This document shows positions 19,601-26,879 of a stretch of 64,000 nucleotides of DNA, piece by piece. Source of the stretch: Flammeovirga kamogawensis (GTDB lineage: Bacteria; Bacteroidota; Bacteroidia; Cytophagales; Flammeovirgaceae); the NCBI RefSeq assembly GCF_018736065.1, contig NZ_CP076128.1:3263501-3327500 (forward strand). The letters run 5' to 3'. The stretch's first letter is position 1; each line of letters opens with the position of its first letter. A program made the position numbers and the translations under genes. The notes beneath the pieces are model-generated. The model was not told the origin of the DNA and did not search any database. It was given only the letters and a program-made list of their open reading frames with translations.

Positions 19601-21149
19601 TGAATTTGATGATGAAATCAATTATTACAAAGGGTATGAAAAAGCAGGAGGAATTGGTTATGGAGCAAATAGCTTTAGTACATTAACAAAATTCAAAGCA
19701 CCTAAAACAGGCTTCAATTTATCACATGTTTCTACATGGTATGTTCCTGCAGGTTTAGCAAATGCAGATTTAATGATTACAATTGGAGTTGGAGATATTG
19801 ACAACCCTACTGTTTTACATCAAGAATCATTCACAACAGAAACGGCTTTTGATGATCTAGAAGGAGAGTTACAATCATTTGAGTTAAGTAATACAGTTCA
19901 GTTTTACCCTGGTGAAACGATTTATATGATTATTACTTATCCATTTGGTCCTGCAAGACCTCAAGGTTTTGTAGAATCAGCAGAAACAATGTCTGATATA
20001 TCATACATAGAGGTAAATGGAGCTTGGTTAGATGTCACATCAGATAATCGATTCCCATTATTATTATGGATGAATGCACTACATCAGTCAGAAGGAATTA
20101 CTCCTTGGGTTACTTTATCTTCTTTTGAAGGAACAGTTGCAGCGGGAAGTTCAGAAAAAATTGATGTTACTTTTACTCCATCAAACACTTTCACTTCTTA
20201 TGAGGAAGCCATGTTTAATTTTACGAGTAATGATAAATCAGCTGAGATAGAAACAGTTGTTACTACATTAACATCAAACACAGCTCCTGAATTTATAGAA
20301 ATTCCAACAATTGTAGAAATGGATGAAGCTTCTGAGAGAATGATAAAAGTAGTTGCTCTTGATAAAGAAGGTCATACTATCTCGTTTACTATTGACGAAA
20401 ATGTTTTAGTAAACAGTACTTCAATTGAAGATGATACTTTATTAATTACACTGTCTACAGATTATGATAGCGAAGGAGAACATGAATTAAGAATAGCTAT
20501 TACTGACGAGCATGGAGTATCATCATCTGCTGAAATTCAAGTAATAGTTCATAATGTAAATAGAGCACCAGAAATGATTGCTCAAGATACGTTGTTCTTA
20601 CATTTAGGGGATACACCTAGCTTCTTAAATCCTAGTGAAATCTTTATAGATGCTGATGGAGATAAATTGACTTACGGTATAGCAGCTTCTGATGATGGAA
20701 AAGTAATGGCATCAATGTCTCAAGGGCAGTTTGCAATTCTTGGTTTAGTCGAAGGTGTAACAGAAGTAGCACTAATTGCTACAGATGTACATGGTGCTTC
20801 TGGAATGACAATGCTTGTTGTTGATGTATCTGAAAAAGAAATAGAAGAGGAAGAAGAATTACCAACGGTTGTTGATAAGAATGTCTTAGAAAAAATTAAT
20901 CTAAGAAACTATCCAAACCCAGTACATAATAAAACAACTTTTACCTTTACTTTACCTCAACAAGGTGATGTAGTTATTCAGATTTTTAATTTGAATGGAG
21001 TAGTTGAAAAAACAATTTCGATGGGTACTTTAAGTAATGGAAATCATGAATTAAATGTAGCTTTTCCAGCTCTTTCTAATGGTATTCATATCTATACAAT
21101 ATCAATTAACGGTACTGTAAAAACATATAATAAATTGATAAAGAAATAA
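13620..21149 (+). CDS. Giant secreted subtilisin-like protease with T9SS sorting domain
   Basis: 2509 aa, one of the largest genes here. The signal peptide ends near SYAQ (residue 28) and a propeptide runs to about 170. The S8 peptidase domain spans about 180-480 with Asp210 (SIHDEGIDVNH), His265 (SHGTHVGG) and Ser442 (GTSMACPHVSG), all intact. A fibronectin type III domain lies at about 508-605, then Ig-like/ASPM-SPD-2-Hydin-like sandwiches. Two related large beta modules lie near 1080-1285 and 1515-1725, each starting with a YSWD/YSYAW motif. A cadherin-like region covers about 2220-2400. The last 85 residues are a type IX C-terminal sorting domain (NYPNPV start, GIHIYTISINGTVKTYNKLI near the end). 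Exported through T9SS and probably attached to the cell surface, where it degrades or processes protein. Confidence 0.93.
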   Translation: MKIHLLRVLAFLMCLFFGVLNASESYAQTPISFSKGVAQGVIRVKFKEATDSRLQITPMNGGVATLGIASFDATAHQYGAENMKRVFPYNAKFEHKLRKHGLHLWYQMDVQSNVSLDAVVQSFSNLPDIELAETIKEKQLIEPDAKFEPISKEQIQTLTDTAPVNDPLLSKQWHYHNDGSGTWTKGADVNLFTAWETTMGSNNVIVSIHDEGIDVNHEDLKNNIWINEAELNGVEGEDSDGNGYIDDIYGWNFSSASGSIAAQSHGTHVGGTVSAVNNNGIGVAGVAGGDGENQGALLMSCQILGGPLVDVAPSYIYAANNGAVISQNSWGYTTAGYYDQVVLDAIDYFIAEAGDYEGAPMKGGIVIFASGNSNNDGEWYPGYYEPCFTVASTNPNDQKANYSNYGDWIELSAPGGETASALTNGVLSTLPGNDYGFYQGTSMACPHVSGIAALVLSHLGGETMTPNQLKSQLLTGVVSIESQNPSYEGKLGSGRIDASFALKENEGLLPDEVNSLEVAYAGVDHIALKWQTPADEDDGQASTFEIYYKEGTFDLDSATKVVVNSASGIGEWNEYRINELAAETEYSFAILAIDRWGNTSSLSTSIIGATNLGPKLILSKSSLSIAADIVTSPTANDEIIFQNEEEGKLSYSLETRYKNHYPKNYTILSAGSIAKTSNMGRENSPKIDVMSLNDHSELEDFEDQYFEYCNKWFSPTFFIGDNDLTKSNTAAVAFIAPEGGFNLTDFEIFLNDLTEGKTKVQVYQGNILSSAILKWEQELEPQLRDIHYFTLEEQLYFPEGEVFWLVTRIPSGNKYPLVIGDYNFTKEGEDKMFYSNDDGKSWSYLIDAVGDKTQSFLFSAISKNPSVGEFITLAPASGDVLGHSEQTIVATVNASTLVNGTYTSVLFIESNDPEEPLKKLNISTKVEGHPSAIKTFDIVDFGSVQVGHEKELIIEVANYGYGIFKLANNVTTEGSTSFELTEKPYTFYARKVNQITLKYTPTQAGVETAKFTFTDDTYGGSFEINLTAVGIEPSKIEVTPSEQAYTLPLGETDTGVFTINNLGNYPLQYSIPLYDEDREEGVHRFGYSWDLVSDNFVWEELEDQEDVLDFTQQFKDNSFLDFIDIELGFDFPFFDTLVNEMHVSHVGMIALDTKDPVNGSWGKLLGSDFTSNGYVAGLYLYTNIGLDTKFLYKRFSDHVVMEYKNLYTQASEDNFNESHKITYQIVLYADGNIEYRYQDVWGIRNSNAPFIGVESPDKQDGFYIYENSQQPEKLFTSKNSNVTIKVNHPGRKIARNLSSVKGIVPVGQSVDITYDVVTEGLDEMRNTQNLSIFTNDPITPLAHFTLHADVISGGEAIITKTRDDLPFGDVYKTASPSIVVMFRNQGNKPITFTSAVVENGLFEVDKNTFTIDPRLSETLKVSFTATVDGLLEDNLIVTDELGTVYTFPITANVIHAPMINVDNSEHFFTLNAGESDMLSLIVDNSMGEADLEVLPMGSHWLYEEKEMQPASVIPNYSYAWKDNMKELSGFEDLESPSYQFIDITKNGEKIDLELDDYWKAVKLPFSFNYYGIEYDSIYIGIHGQMSFNYYHGAPLGDKIWYPLEIPFAHDINNLVAPLWMAGETDYYDENPNKGIWYYEDDEKFVVTYERYQHFASIMGGHTTAETIFYKDGRIKMQYKTWNQTGVDFWSKWLTIGLENQDGTEGVMVNFYRSYIQDGLVIEYTPTEKTIIPAGESKTLHFAVDAENLLDGQYKTTLALHSESPNNEKVEVPVNLTVNGTATLQWDKEVIDLGDLLWSQGQSLEVILNTQNIGTKGLDLMEMKSIRGTNPVIEIWGYNLDWNGNPFGDPLWKNTAFFDPMWAPWPGISPLEDLPTRITISPMDSGVFLDSIVVNDNMGLTDTLVIKANLILPPNMEIATDTIHQISLDNQSIIMDEIVVSNVDGASDLAYTVEVEYPRQGLVTSASVFNSESIVTPLSATRMHSVASGIGTLNTEFDDEINYYKGYEKAGGIGYGANSFSTLTKFKAPKTGFNLSHVSTWYVPAGLANADLMITIGVGDIDNPTVLHQESFTTETAFDDLEGELQSFELSNTVQFYPGETIYMIITYPFGPARPQGFVESAETMSDISYIEVNGAWLDVTSDNRFPLLLWMNALHQSEGITPWVTLSSFEGTVAAGSSEKIDVTFTPSNTFTSYEEAMFNFTSNDKSAEIETVVTTLTSNTAPEFIEIPTIVEMDEASERMIKVVALDKEGHTISFTIDENVLVNSTSIEDDTLLITLSTDYDSEGEHELRIAITDEHGVSSSAEIQVIVHNVNRAPEMIAQDTLFLHLGDTPSFLNPSEIFIDADGDKLTYGIAASDDGKVMASMSQGQFAILGLVEGVTEVALIATDVHGASGMTMLVVDVSEKEIEEEEELPTVVDKNVLEKINLRNYPNPVHNKTTFTFTLPQQGDVVIQIFNLNGVVEKTISMGTLSNGNHELNVAFPALSNGIHIYTISINGTVKTYNKLIKK

Positions 21150-21190
21150 TTGGATATAAAATGAATAATGAATAGAGAAATCTATTTTGA

Positions 21191-21222
21191 AACCACCAAG
21201 GTATTGCTTTGGTGGTTTTTTT
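21191..21222 (+). terminator. Intrinsic terminator of the subtilase gene
   Basis: AACCACCAA / TTGGTGGTT stem with a T-rich tail, 40 bp after the stop. Confidence 0.88.
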
Positions 21223-21224
21223 CC

Positions 21225-21830
21225 CTATTTTTTTATTCCATCAATTATTAAAGATGTATAGTTAGGTTTTCCATCAAGATTTCGTTTATCATTTTTAAAT
21301 GAGCGTTGAATAAAACCATTTTCTTCTTTCCAAGGGTTTTGATGAAATTGATGTGACTCATCAAAATATTCAAGTTTTCGAGTTGTAAACCCGGCTTCTT
21401 GTAACATCGTTTCAAGACTTTGATAATTATATAGAACTTTATGATCATCAGCACCAGCACCCGTTCCACCTGGTTCTACTTTTTTAATATATTCAGTATT
21501 TTGATGAAAACCATCAGGCACTGCAATTCTTAGAATCCCACCTTTTTTTAGATAAGAAAAACAATTAGAAGCAGCAATTAAACCATCTTTAGGGTGGAGG
21601 TGTTCCCAAACATGCTCACCTAAAATATTATTGATAGACCCTTTTCTAAAATAACTATTCCAATCTTTTTCATTGAGAATATTTAAAGCGTGTATATCAC
21701 TTGGAACCCAACCTTCCTGAAAAATATATGAGCTTCCAACAACTAATTTAGGATTGGACTGATTAAGTAATCGATATCTTAATTTAAATTTTTCATATAT
21801 AGAAATAGCTTTAGAATAGAGAGTGTTCAT
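21225..21830 (-). CDS. SAM-dependent methyltransferase-like protein (COG4627 type)
   Basis: 201 aa. The pattern LVVGSSYIFQEGWVPSDIHA, then NNILGEHVWEHLHPKDGLIA and LKKGGILRIAVPDGFH, is that of the predicted methyltransferases in COG4627, found often with surface-polysaccharide genes. The glycine-rich motif I (VGSS) is weaker than in typical class I enzymes, but EHVWEHL and RIAVPDG are characteristic. The substrate is unknown. It is on the minus strand 46 bp after the helicase gene and likely the last gene of a transcript that begins at the MacB-like permease. Its end is convergent with the subtilase terminator. Confidence 0.7.
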   Translation of the reverse strand: MNTLYSKAISIYEKFKLRYRLLNQSNPKLVVGSSYIFQEGWVPSDIHALNILNEKDWNSYFRKGSINNILGEHVWEHLHPKDGLIAASNCFSYLKKGGILRIAVPDGFHQNTEYIKKVEPGGTGAGADDHKVLYNYQSLETMLQEAGFTTRKLEYFDESHQFHQNPWKEENGFIQRSFKNDKRNLDGKPNYTSLIIDGIKK

Positions 21831-21876
21831 TTCAAATAATTAAATTTTAGTTCTACAAATAAGCGAATCAAAAGAT

Positions 21877-23286
21877 TTACTTAAAAAATTTATCAGGGTA
21901 ATTCATTAAAAATAATTCAGATTTAGCCCTAGTAATTGCGGTATATTGCCATCTGATAAAATCGGTATCCACCATATCATCTCTTAAAAAACCGATGTCT
22001 ACAAAAATAGCATCCCATTGTCCACCTTGAGATTTATGACAAGTTAAGGCATATGAGAATTTAACTTGTAAAGCATTCAAATATTCATCTTCTCTAATTC
22101 TTTTTAGTCTCACTCTTTTATCTGCAATTTCTGCGTGTTCTTCTAAAACAGCATTGTATAATTTTCTGTTTTCTTCTCTTTCTAATTGAGGAGTAAAAGA
22201 ATGAAGTGTATCCAAAATAATTTTAGCTTCAACAGTAGGGTGGTCAGTATAATCAAGAAGTCTGAAGCGGATATCACAAAAACGGAAACCATACTTCTCT
22301 TCTACTCCACCAACACTTGTCACCTCAATAAATTCACCATTTGCAAGAAAACCGGCAGGGGAATCATCGTCTAGCCAAAAATAATTATTTCTAACAATCA
22401 TAAGATAATCTCCTGCATCAAGCTCTTCTTCTCTATAATGAATTTGTCTTCTTATATATTGATTGTACTGTGTTGCAGCTCTGTTAGAACGTGTAATAAT
22501 TACTGTATTTTCAATACCATATTTATCGTATCCATAGAGTAAACCATCTTCTAATTTGTCTGATCCCATTTTATAGATATCAGAAAAGGGAGAAGTAGTA
22601 AACTTAATTTCTTGTTGCGAAATTAATGCATTTCTTAGTGTTGTAGCGTTATATAAAATTCCAGATTCAGAAGCCTGTCTGACTACTTCTGTAAGTTCTA
22701 AACTTTTGACATTTAAGCGAAATACATTTTGTAGATATACCTCGTCTAAAGCAGGACTAATTTCTTGTTTTACAGGAGGAAGTTGAGCAGAATCTCCTAC
22801 TAAAAATAATTTATTATTAGATTTTGGATCTTCAAAGACATAATTAATTAATGATGATAACAGACCCTCTCCACCCGGGTGAGATTGATCATCAACCATA
22901 GAGGCTTCATCTATAATATAAACAGTATTTTGTGCCGTGTTTTTTTGTCGTTGAAATTGAAGTATACCTGTATCAGGATCTTCACTTTGATTAAAAATGA
23001 TACGATGTATAGTAAATGCTTTTCTCTTTGCATAAGAAGACATCACTTTAGCAGCTCGACCCGTAGGTGCTAACATTATTGGTTTATAGCTATAAAATCG
23101 CAGAATGTTAGAAAAGGCTGTAAGTACAGATGTTTTACCAGTACCAGCGTAACCCTTTAATAAAAATGTATTTCTACGTGTACTTTTTTCTAAAACAAAA
23201 TCATCGAGTAACTCAAAGAGTGTTTTTTGTCCATTTGTAGGCTCAAAAGGAAATGAGGCACTTATACGTTCTGAAGGTGTGATCAT
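21877..23286 (-). CDS. RecD-like superfamily 1 DNA helicase
   Basis: 469 aa. Walker A GYAGTGKTS lies at residues 45-53, Walker B YIIDEASMVDD at about 123-133, and SF1B motif VI elements near the end (FSYALTCHKSQGGQWD and YTAITRAKSELFL). This is the short AAA_30/UvrD_C_2 layout of ATP-dependent RecD-like or PIF1-like helicases in Bacteroidota, shorter than RecD2 because the N-terminal OB/HhH region is absent. Expected to be a 5' to 3' DNA helicase in repair or recombination. It starts 18 bp after the permease gene. Confidence 0.85.
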   Translation of the reverse strand: MITPSERISASFPFEPTNGQKTLFELLDDFVLEKSTRRNTFLLKGYAGTGKTSVLTAFSNILRFYSYKPIMLAPTGRAAKVMSSYAKRKAFTIHRIIFNQSEDPDTGILQFQRQKNTAQNTVYIIDEASMVDDQSHPGGEGLLSSLINYVFEDPKSNNKLFLVGDSAQLPPVKQEISPALDEVYLQNVFRLNVKSLELTEVVRQASESGILYNATTLRNALISQQEIKFTTSPFSDIYKMGSDKLEDGLLYGYDKYGIENTVIITRSNRAATQYNQYIRRQIHYREEELDAGDYLMIVRNNYFWLDDDSPAGFLANGEFIEVTSVGGVEEKYGFRFCDIRFRLLDYTDHPTVEAKIILDTLHSFTPQLEREENRKLYNAVLEEHAEIADKRVRLKRIREDEYLNALQVKFSYALTCHKSQGGQWDAIFVDIGFLRDDMVDTDFIRWQYTAITRAKSELFLMNYPDKFFK

Positions 23287-23304
23287 CGCTATATTCTAGT
23301 TTTT

Positions 23305-24555
23305 TTAAGATGCTCTCATAGCTTCAACCGGGTCCATTTTTGCAGCAGATACTGCTGGAGCTAATCCAGAAATAATTCCAACAAAAGCAGATATACCTAA
23401 TCCAATAACCAAGTTTTGGAAATTTAAGGTTATCACAAAAACATCTGTTGATAGTAGTGACAATAAGGAGACTAAAAATAAACCACCTATACCACCAAAG
23501 AAACTTAAAAACATAGATTCACATAAAAATTGTAATAGAATAAAATAGTTTTTAGCACCAAGTGCCTTTTGAATGCCAATCTGGGATGTTCTCTCTTTTA
23601 CCGAAACAAACATAATATTAGCAATACTAAACCCACCTACAAGTATAGAAAACATACCTATAATACCTCCAGCAATTTTTAAAGATCCTGTTATTTTATC
23701 AATAAATTCAACAATAGCATCTGTTCTATTTAATGCAAAATTGTCATCATCTTTAGGACGTAACCCTCTTTTAATTCGTAATAAACCTCTTAATTCTGCC
23801 AAAATTTCTCCCATATCAGTATCACGATCGTATCCTTTAGCAATAAGATTGGTAGATACCCATCTGCCTTTAGAAGCATATATTTTTATAAAAGAATGGT
23901 ATGGAATTAAAACGAGTTCATCATTACTAGGTGTAGGTATTAAACTTTCACCTTGTTTTTCGAAAATACCAATAACTAGAAATTTTTGTCCTTTTGTTTT
24001 GATCATTTTCCCTAATGCATCTCCTCTTGGAAACAATTGTTGAGCTACTTCAAAACCAATAACAGCTTTTTGTACACCAGCAGACATTTCATTGGTAGTG
24101 AAGTATCTACCTTCTCCAATAGGCATTGAATTGATTTTATTGTATTCAAAAGAAGCTCCTACAATTTTACCATCCTCAAAACTATTGTTTCTGTATTGAA
24201 AAGTATTACCACCTTTTGCTTCGTAAATTGCAATTGATTTAACCCACTTGGCATTGTCTTGAATAAATTTATACTCACTTTCATTAGGACTAGGTCTTCT
24301 GTAATATTTCCACCAAGGGTACTCCCCTTCTCCAAAAGAAAAAGGCCATTTACCAACATAAACAACTTTATCACCAAAAACTGATAAGCTACTTTGGATA
24401 CCATTATTGAGTGCATCCACTAAAGTGAATATGGCAATAATTGCAAAAATACCAATCGTAACTCCTAGTAATGAGAGGATTGTTCTTAGTATATTTTCTT
24501 TCAGTGCATGTACTGCAAACCGAAAACTTTCAAAAAAAAGTCTTAGAAAAAGCAT
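23305..24555 (-). CDS. MacB/FtsX-like ABC transporter permease
   Basis: 416 aa. One N-terminal membrane segment follows ALKENILRTILSLLGVTIGI, the signature of the MacB periplasmic-core family. A large periplasmic domain covers about residues 45-275, and three C-terminal membrane helices form the FtsX fold (SILVGGFSIANIMFVSVKER and EIGIQKALGAK-like RTSQIGIQKALGAK). It ends with the typical DPVEAMRAS. It should pair with an ATPase of the MacB/LolD group, which is not encoded in this neighbourhood. Possible substrates are peptides, lipoproteins or drugs. It is the first gene of the minus-strand run with the helicase and is divergent from queA. Confidence 0.88.
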   Translation of the reverse strand: MLFLRLFFESFRFAVHALKENILRTILSLLGVTIGIFAIIAIFTLVDALNNGIQSSLSVFGDKVVYVGKWPFSFGEGEYPWWKYYRRPSPNESEYKFIQDNAKWVKSIAIYEAKGGNTFQYRNNSFEDGKIVGASFEYNKINSMPIGEGRYFTTNEMSAGVQKAVIGFEVAQQLFPRGDALGKMIKTKGQKFLVIGIFEKQGESLIPTPSNDELVLIPYHSFIKIYASKGRWVSTNLIAKGYDRDTDMGEILAELRGLLRIKRGLRPKDDDNFALNRTDAIVEFIDKITGSLKIAGGIIGMFSILVGGFSIANIMFVSVKERTSQIGIQKALGAKNYFILLQFLCESMFLSFFGGIGGLFLVSLLSLLSTDVFVITLNFQNLVIGLGISAFVGIISGLAPAVSAAKMDPVEAMRAS

Positions 24556-24741
24556 GTTTATCGAAAAAATGATAGAAAATTGATAATAAAACCTGTATCT
24601 AAAAGATTGTTTGGAAATTATCTAATCTTTATTTGTTAAATTTACCGTCTTGATTTTCAAGGTACGCATTTTGTGTGTATTAAGTAAAGTTAAGACATAT
24701 ATCGATATTTATAGATAGAATATAATACGTAATTTCATTCC

Positions 24742-25788
24742 ATGAAGCTATCCCAATTTCAGTTTGATCTACCAACAGATCTAATCGCTCAATATCCAGC
24801 GGAAAATCGTGATGAGTCTCGTTTGATGGTACTTCACCGTGCTACAGGCAAAATTGAACATAAAATGTTCAAAGACATCGTAGATTATTTTGATGAGGGC
24901 GATGTTTTGGTAATGAACAATACCAAAGTTTTCCCTGCTCGCCTTTATGGTAATAAAGAAAAGACAGGTGCTAAAATTGAAGTTTTCTTACTTCGTGAAC
25001 TAAACAAAGAATCTCATTTATGGGATGTTTTAGTAGATCCTGCTCGTAAAATCCGTGTAGGTAATAAATTGTATTTCGGTGATGGCAGCTTAGTAGCTGA
25101 AGTTATTGACAATACAACATCAAGAGGTAGAACTATCCGTTTCTTAGTAGATGGAGAAGATGAAGAATTCTACAAAACAATTGAGGAATTAGGAGAAACA
25201 CCTATTCCAAGAGATTTAGAGCGTGAAGCAGAAGCTTCTGATAGAGACCGTTACCAAACAATATTTGCAGAAAAGAAAGGTGCTGTTGCAGCTCCTTCTG
25301 CTGGTTTACACTTTACACCTCAAATTGCTAAACGTTTAGAAATTAAGAGTGTAGAAATGACTCCAATTACATTACACGTAGGCTTAGGTGCTTTTAGAGA
25401 TGTAGATGTGGAAGATTTGACAAAACATAAAATGGATTCTGAACACTACGAAGTAGGTGCAGAAACTGTTGATGTTGTAAACAAAGCATTAGGAGAGAAG
25501 AAAAACGTTTGTGCTATTGGTACAACTGCTCTTCGTTCTCTTGAAACATCTGTTTCTGCTTCTAATACATTAAAAGCAAATGAAGGGTGGACTGATAAAT
25601 TTATCTTCCCTCCTTACGACTTTAAAATTGTATCTTCTATGGTAACTGGTTTCCATAAACCAAAATCTACTTTGTTAATGATGGCTGCAGCTTTTGGTGG
25701 TTATGATTTAATGATGAAGGCTTACGAAGAAGCAATAAAAGAAAAGTACCGTTTCTTAAGTTACGGTGACGCAATGTTGATTCTTTAA
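24742..25788 (+). CDS. queA: tRNA preQ1 ribosyltransferase-isomerase
   Basis: 348 aa, the normal length. It transfers and isomerises the ribosyl moiety of S-adenosylmethionine to preQ1-tRNA, giving epoxyqueuosine. The start [19 protein letters not shown] and the stretches [40 protein letters not shown] and [11 protein letters not shown] are diagnostic of QueA. It is a single gene, divergent from the MacB-like permease and followed by a nested hairpin terminator. No other queuosine genes are in the window. Confidence 0.96.
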   Translation: MKLSQFQFDLPTDLIAQYPAENRDESRLMVLHRATGKIEHKMFKDIVDYFDEGDVLVMNNTKVFPARLYGNKEKTGAKIEVFLLRELNKESHLWDVLVDPARKIRVGNKLYFGDGSLVAEVIDNTTSRGRTIRFLVDGEDEEFYKTIEELGETPIPRDLEREAEASDRDRYQTIFAEKKGAVAAPSAGLHFTPQIAKRLEIKSVEMTPITLHVGLGAFRDVDVEDLTKHKMDSEHYEVGAETVDVVNKALGEKKNVCAIGTTALRSLETSVSASNTLKANEGWTDKFIFPPYDFKIVSSMVTGFHKPKSTLLMMAAAFGGYDLMMKAYEEAIKEKYRFLSYGDAMLIL

Positions 25789-25807
25789 TTAGAATAATAT
25801 TGTAAAT

Positions 25808-25866
25808 TAAACATACAATAGAGTGTATAGAATTAGGGTTCTATAACCTTTATTGTATGTTTTTTA
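25808..25866 (+). terminator. Nested hairpin terminator after queA
   Basis: Outer arms ACATACAATA / TATTGTATGT enclose a second stem TATAGAA / TTCTATA, followed by TTTTTT. Confidence 0.85.
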
Positions 25867-25926
25867 AAAAAATGTAAAAAAAAATCGCATTAAGGGAAAC
25901 CTTAATGAAGTTAAACCGTATATAGA

Positions 25927-26283
25927 ATGACCAAAGTTGACGTTAATGTTGTACAAGAAAATGATTACACTTTTATTGATGTCGTCGGTGAATTAGATGC
26001 AAGTTCTTCTGTAGATTTAGATACTAAGCTTCAGGAATGCATTGATCGTGGCGATAAGAAGTTACTAATCAATTGCGCAGGGTTAACATACATTTCTTCT
26101 GCAGGTATTGGTGTTTTTACATCTAGATTAGATGAAATAGAAACAGAAAAAATCGGAATGGTACTCTACAATGTAGGAGCCAACATTAGAAGTGTATTAG
26201 AAATCTTAGGTGTAGATCAATTTTTAAACTTGGCAGCAAATAAAGAAGAAGCCACAAAAATTATTCAAAGCAGTAATGTTTAG
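25927..26283 (+). CDS. STAS-domain anti-anti-sigma factor
   Basis: 118 aa, a stand-alone STAS domain of the SpoIIAA/RsbV type. The phospho-acceptor loop is YISSAGIGVF, where Ser58 aligns with the phosphorylated Ser of RsbV and SpoIIAA (the preceding Asp is a Ser here). In such partner switches the unphosphorylated STAS protein binds the kinase and frees its target. It overlaps the kinase gene that follows by 8 bp, so the pair is translationally coupled and very probably interacts. No PP2C phosphatase or sigma factor is adjacent. Confidence 0.9.
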   Translation: MTKVDVNVVQENDYTFIDVVGELDASSSVDLDTKLQECIDRGDKKLLINCAGLTYISSAGIGVFTSRLDEIETEKIGMVLYNVGANIRSVLEILGVDQFLNLAANKEEATKIIQSSNV

Positions 26284-26686
26284 AACCAAAGTTAACTGTG
26301 AAACCGCCAATTTACATACGATACGAGAGTTTATACTTTCGTCATTGGAGGGATACAGTGTACCTATTTCTAAACGAGACATGATTGTTGTAGCTGTAGA
26401 TGAAGTTTGTGCGAATAGAATGATTCATTCTAACAACTGCGATGCTACCAAAGAAATTGAAGTGACCGTAACAACAACTATTGATACTAAAGGTGTTGTT
26501 ATTGAGATTAAAGACGACGGAGAAGCTTTTGATATTAAAGCCTATCAATCCCCAACTATTAATGATGTAATTAAAGAACATCGTAAAGGTGGAATGGGAT
26601 TAAGATTAGTAAAAAATATTATGGATGCAGTTCAAGTTGTACAAGTTGGAGACCATCAGGTCTGTAGGCTAGTTAAACAGCTTTGA
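26276..26686 (+). CDS. RsbW/SpoIIAB-like serine kinase (HATPase)
   Basis: 136 aa GHKL ATP-binding domain. The N box is VAVDEVCANRMIHSN, the G1 region is IEIKDDGEAFD and the G2 region is GGMGLRLVKNIMDAV, the layout of anti-sigma regulatory kinases. It should phosphorylate the STAS partner encoded just upstream at Ser58 and sequester an unknown target, which in Bacteroidota need not be a sigma factor. The gene overlaps the STAS gene by 8 bp. Length is typical for the family. Confidence 0.88.
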   Translation: MFRTKVNCETANLHTIREFILSSLEGYSVPISKRDMIVVAVDEVCANRMIHSNNCDATKEIEVTVTTTIDTKGVVIEIKDDGEAFDIKAYQSPTINDVIKEHRKGGMGLRLVKNIMDAVQVVQVGDHQVCRLVKQL

Positions 26687-26696
26687 ATTCATTTTT

Positions 26697-26733
26697 AAAA
26701 AAAGAGACATTGAAAAATGTCTCTTTTTTTTAT
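26697..26733 (+). terminator. Intrinsic terminator of the STAS/kinase operon
   Basis: AAAGAGACATT / AATGTCTCTTT stem with a GAAA loop and a long T run. Confidence 0.92.
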
Positions 26734-26879
26734 TTTTATAATTTGTTTCGACTAAAATATTTATAAAATAATTTTTTGATCTTACATTTGTTCGGTTACT
26801 CCTTATTTCTAGATACACTCCGTATCTGAAGTGCATTAACCAAGAAAAAATTTAGAAGATCTTTTTGAGTTATATCGCC

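Noticed and set aside
25927-26686. STAS/kinase pair as a sigma-B type stress module
   Set aside because: Only the two switch proteins are present; no cognate sigma factor or PP2C phosphatase is nearby, so a sigma target is not claimed.
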